Assembly (NCBI GenBank): GCA_020638735.1
Contig: JACKHZ010000020.1
Coordinates: forward strand, 1 to 19,202
Length of the DNA: 19,202 nt
Source of the DNA: Planctomycetota bacterium
GTDB lineage: Bacteria; Planctomycetota; UBA1135; UBA2386
Direction of reading: 5' to 3'
Both the position numbers and the translations under genes were made by a program. Positions 17,381 to 19,202 of this stretch are shown one piece after another (positions within the stretch are counted from its first letter, which is position 1; each line of letters opens with the position of its first letter). The notes under the pieces are model-generated. The model was not told where the DNA came from, did not search any database, and saw only the letters and a list, made by a program, of their open reading frames with translations.

Positions 17381-19202
17381 ATGGCCCGCTCGATCCATCC
17401 CGTCGTCGTCGGCACAGCCGGCCACATCGACCACGGCAAGAGCAGCCTGGTCCGCGCCCTGACCGGGATCGATCCCGATCGCCTCAAGGAGGAGAAGGAA
17501 CGCGGCCTGACGATCGACCTGGGGTTCGCGCGCTTCAAGCTCGCCGACGGTCGCTGGCTCGGTCTGATCGACGTCCCCGGCCACGAGCGCTTCGTGCGCA
17601 ACATGGTCGCCGGCAGCTCGGGCATCGACCTGGCGATGTTGGTGGTGGCCGCCGACGACGGCGTGATGCCGCAGACGACCGAACACGTCGACATCCTCGA
17701 CCTGCTCGGGGTGCGCGGCGGGCTGGTGGTCCTGACCAAGACCGACGTCGTCGACGAGGCGCTCGTCGACATGGCCGAGGACGAGGTCAAGAAGCTCGTG
17801 CGCGGCACCGTGCTGCAGGACGCCGAGGTGCTGCGCGTCAGCTCGACCACCGGGGAGGGCATCCCCGAGCTGCGCGCCCGGCTCGAACAGCTGGCGCTGA
17901 CCGTCGAGCCGCGGCAGAGCCACGGCCCGTTCCGCATGCCGGTGCAGCGCGTGTTCTCGCTGCCGGGCATCGGCACGGTGATCACCGGCATCCCGATCTC
18001 GGGCTCGGTCACGCCGGGCACCGAGCTCGAGGTGCTGCCGATCGGCCAGAAGGTCAAGGTGCGCGGCATCCACGCCTACGGCGGCAAGGTCGACGAGGCG
18101 GTCGCGGGCCACAGCACCGCGCTGTCGGTGCCCGACGCCAAGGAGCTCGGCGTGCACCGCGGCATGGTGTTGTGCGCGCCGGGTGTCTTCAACGCGGGCG
18201 ATGCCGTGGACGTCGAGCTGCAGCTGACGCTGCGGGCCGGCCGCATCGCGCACCGCACGCCGATCCGCTTCCACACCGGTACGGTCGAGGTGCGCGGCCA
18301 CCTGCTGCTGCTCGACCGCGACCAGACCGAGGCCGGCGAGCAGCTCGTGGCGCGCCTGGAACTCGACGAGGACGTCTGCTGCTCGCACGGCGACCGCTTC
18401 CTGCTGCGCCTGCAGAACCCGGCGATCACCGTCGGCGGCGGCCGCATCCTGCGCCTGTCGCGCTCGGGGCGGTATCGCCGGCGCAGTCTCGGCGACGAGC
18501 TGTCGGGCATCGTCGCCGCCGGCGACCGACCCGAGGCCCGGCTCTCGCACGAACTCGAACAGGCGGGGCCCGGCGGCGCCACGGTCGACGACCTGGCGCG
18601 CGCGCTCGAGGTCGGCGAGGAGAAGGTGCTCGAGCTGCTCGCGGCGATGCCCGAGGTGGAGCTGCACCGCAAGGCGATGCGCGCCTTCCTGCTGCAGCAC
18701 GTGCAGGCCGGCGAACGCGAGCTGCAGGAGTCCGTCGACCGCATGCTCGCGCGCCGGCCCGAGGCCGCGTCGATCAAGCGCACCGCCGTGCGCACGACCA
18801 AGTCGTTGCCGCAGCCGCTGGTCGAGCACCTGTGGGAGCGACTGCAGGCGGAGGGCAAGGTGCGCGCCGGTCGCCAGGGGGTGATCCTGTTCGTCGACCG
18901 ACTGCGTCCGCTGGCCGCGCCGCAGCAGGCGATCTTCGACAAGCTGATCGGCGAGTGCGAGACCCGGGGCTTCCGGCCGCCGGAACTGCACGAGCTGGCG
19001 GCCGTCGCCGGCATCGACGGCGACCCGCTGCTGTCGCTGCTCGACCGCGCCCAGGACGAAGGCCGCATCGACAAGGTCGGCGACCACTACTACGCCGCCA
19101 AGATCGTGCGCCACGTGTGCCGCTCGATCCGCGACAACTGCCTGCGCAACGGCGAGGTGCTCGACATCCCGAGCCTGCGCGACGGCCTCGACACCAGCCG
19201 CA
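17381..19202 (+). CDS. selB: Selenocysteine-specific elongation factor SelB (nearly complete)
   Basis: SelB is a GTPase that delivers Sec-tRNA(Sec) to in-frame UGA codons marked by a SECIS hairpin. From ATG 17381 the frame stays open for 607 codons to the window edge, close to the usual 610-640, so only the C-terminal end is missing. The G-motifs are intact: GHIDHGKSS (14-22), ERGLTIDLGF (40-49), DVPGHERF (64-71), ADDGVMPQT (91-99) and TKTD (119-122). EF-Tu-like domains II and III follow (VFSLPGIGTVITG onward, then RIAHRTPIRFHTG), and the winged-helix repeats that bind the SECIS stem start near residue 395 (the ATVDDLARAL helix is one). ERGLTIDLGF and the winged-helix tail separate it from EF-Tu. 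The organism therefore probably decodes selenocysteine; selA, selC and selD are not in the window and I saw no selenoprotein. Confidence 0.95.
   Translation, partial: MARSIHPVVVGTAGHIDHGKSSLVRALTGIDPDRLKEEKERGLTIDLGFARFKLADGRWLGLIDVPGHERFVRNMVAGSSGIDLAMLVVAADDGVMPQTTEHVDILDLLGVRGGLVVLTKTDVVDEALVDMAEDEVKKLVRGTVLQDAEVLRVSSTTGEGIPELRARLEQLALTVEPRQSHGPFRMPVQRVFSLPGIGTVITGIPISGSVTPGTELEVLPIGQKVKVRGIHAYGGKVDEAVAGHSTALSVPDAKELGVHRGMVLCAPGVFNAGDAVDVELQLTLRAGRIAHRTPIRFHTGTVEVRGHLLLLDRDQTEAGEQLVARLELDEDVCCSHGDRFLLRLQNPAITVGGGRILRLSRSGRYRRRSLGDELSGIVAAGDRPEARLSHELEQAGPGGATVDDLARALEVGEEKVLELLAAMPEVELHRKAMRAFLLQHVQAGERELQESVDRMLARRPEAASIKRTAVRTTKSLPQPLVEHLWERLQAEGKVRAGRQGVILFVDRLRPLAAPQQAIFDKLIGECETRGFRPPELHELAAVAGIDGDPLLSLLDRAQDEGRIDKVGDHYYAAKIVRHVCRSIRDNCLRNGEVLDIPSLRDGLDTSR

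Noticed and set aside
16669..18069. Long - strand open frames opposite the zinc-ribbon gene and selB
   Set aside because: They mirror clear + strand genes (CT398-type and SelB) with intact family motifs.

Overview
The window is a high-GC bacterial chromosome segment (clearly well above 60% by eye, not computed), gene-dense and almost all on the + strand, with two genes on the - strand at the left end. The housekeeping content (rsmE, rsmA/ksgA, dnaG, rpoD, selB, a CT398-type zinc-ribbon protein) shows it is chromosomal core, not plasmid or phage. The layout, the lipoprotein-rich gene set and two small conserved-looking orphan proteins remind me of high-GC Planctomycetota, but that placement is an inference with no marker-tree support.

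Layout. 1-1197 (- strand): the N-terminal part of a two-helix membrane protein with a zinc ribbon, then a glyoxalase-II/ETHE1-like metallo-beta-lactamase-fold hydrolase. 1201-5392 (+): a very large (about 1225 aa) predicted lipoprotein of unknown function, overlapping a small membrane-anchored protein. 5428-7661 (+): a tight run of overlapping genes, miaE (tRNA hydroxylase), a lipase-like alpha/beta hydrolase, and rsmE (16S rRNA U1498 methyltransferase, broken in its second half). 7721-8905: two orphan proteins, one a membrane-anchored excisionase/MerR-type helix-turn-helix protein, followed by a hairpin. 9124-11794: an OmpA-domain lipoprotein, a formylglycine-generating-enzyme-like protein and rsmA/ksgA. 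11795-12429: a lower-GC stretch with small hairpins and no recognisable gene. 12430-16385: dnaG and rpoD. 16386-16659: short tandem repeats, hairpins and a promoter-like element. 16660-19202: the zinc-ribbon coiled-coil protein and selB, which runs off the right edge.

The most striking property is sequence quality. From about 7313 to 7700 and from about 9140 to 15870, recognisable protein motifs jump between reading frames every few tens of codons, across rsmE, the OmpA protein, the FGE-like protein, rsmA, dnaG and the first two thirds of rpoD. The flanking sequence is clean. Because dnaG and rpoD are essential and the C-terminal third of rpoD is perfect, I read this as uncorrected indel errors in the assembly rather than gene decay. 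Coordinates and starts inside that block are approximate.

Functionally the window is dominated by translation and information-processing genes: tRNA modification (miaE), 16S rRNA modification (rsmE, rsmA), priming of replication (dnaG), primary sigma factor (rpoD) and selenocysteine decoding (selB), interleaved with envelope proteins. I did not find a defence system, CRISPR array, insertion sequence or tRNA. The best candidates for undescribed biology are the large lipoprotein pair, the membrane-tethered HTH protein with its upstream partner, possible leaderless promoters, and the structured low-GC stretch before dnaG.
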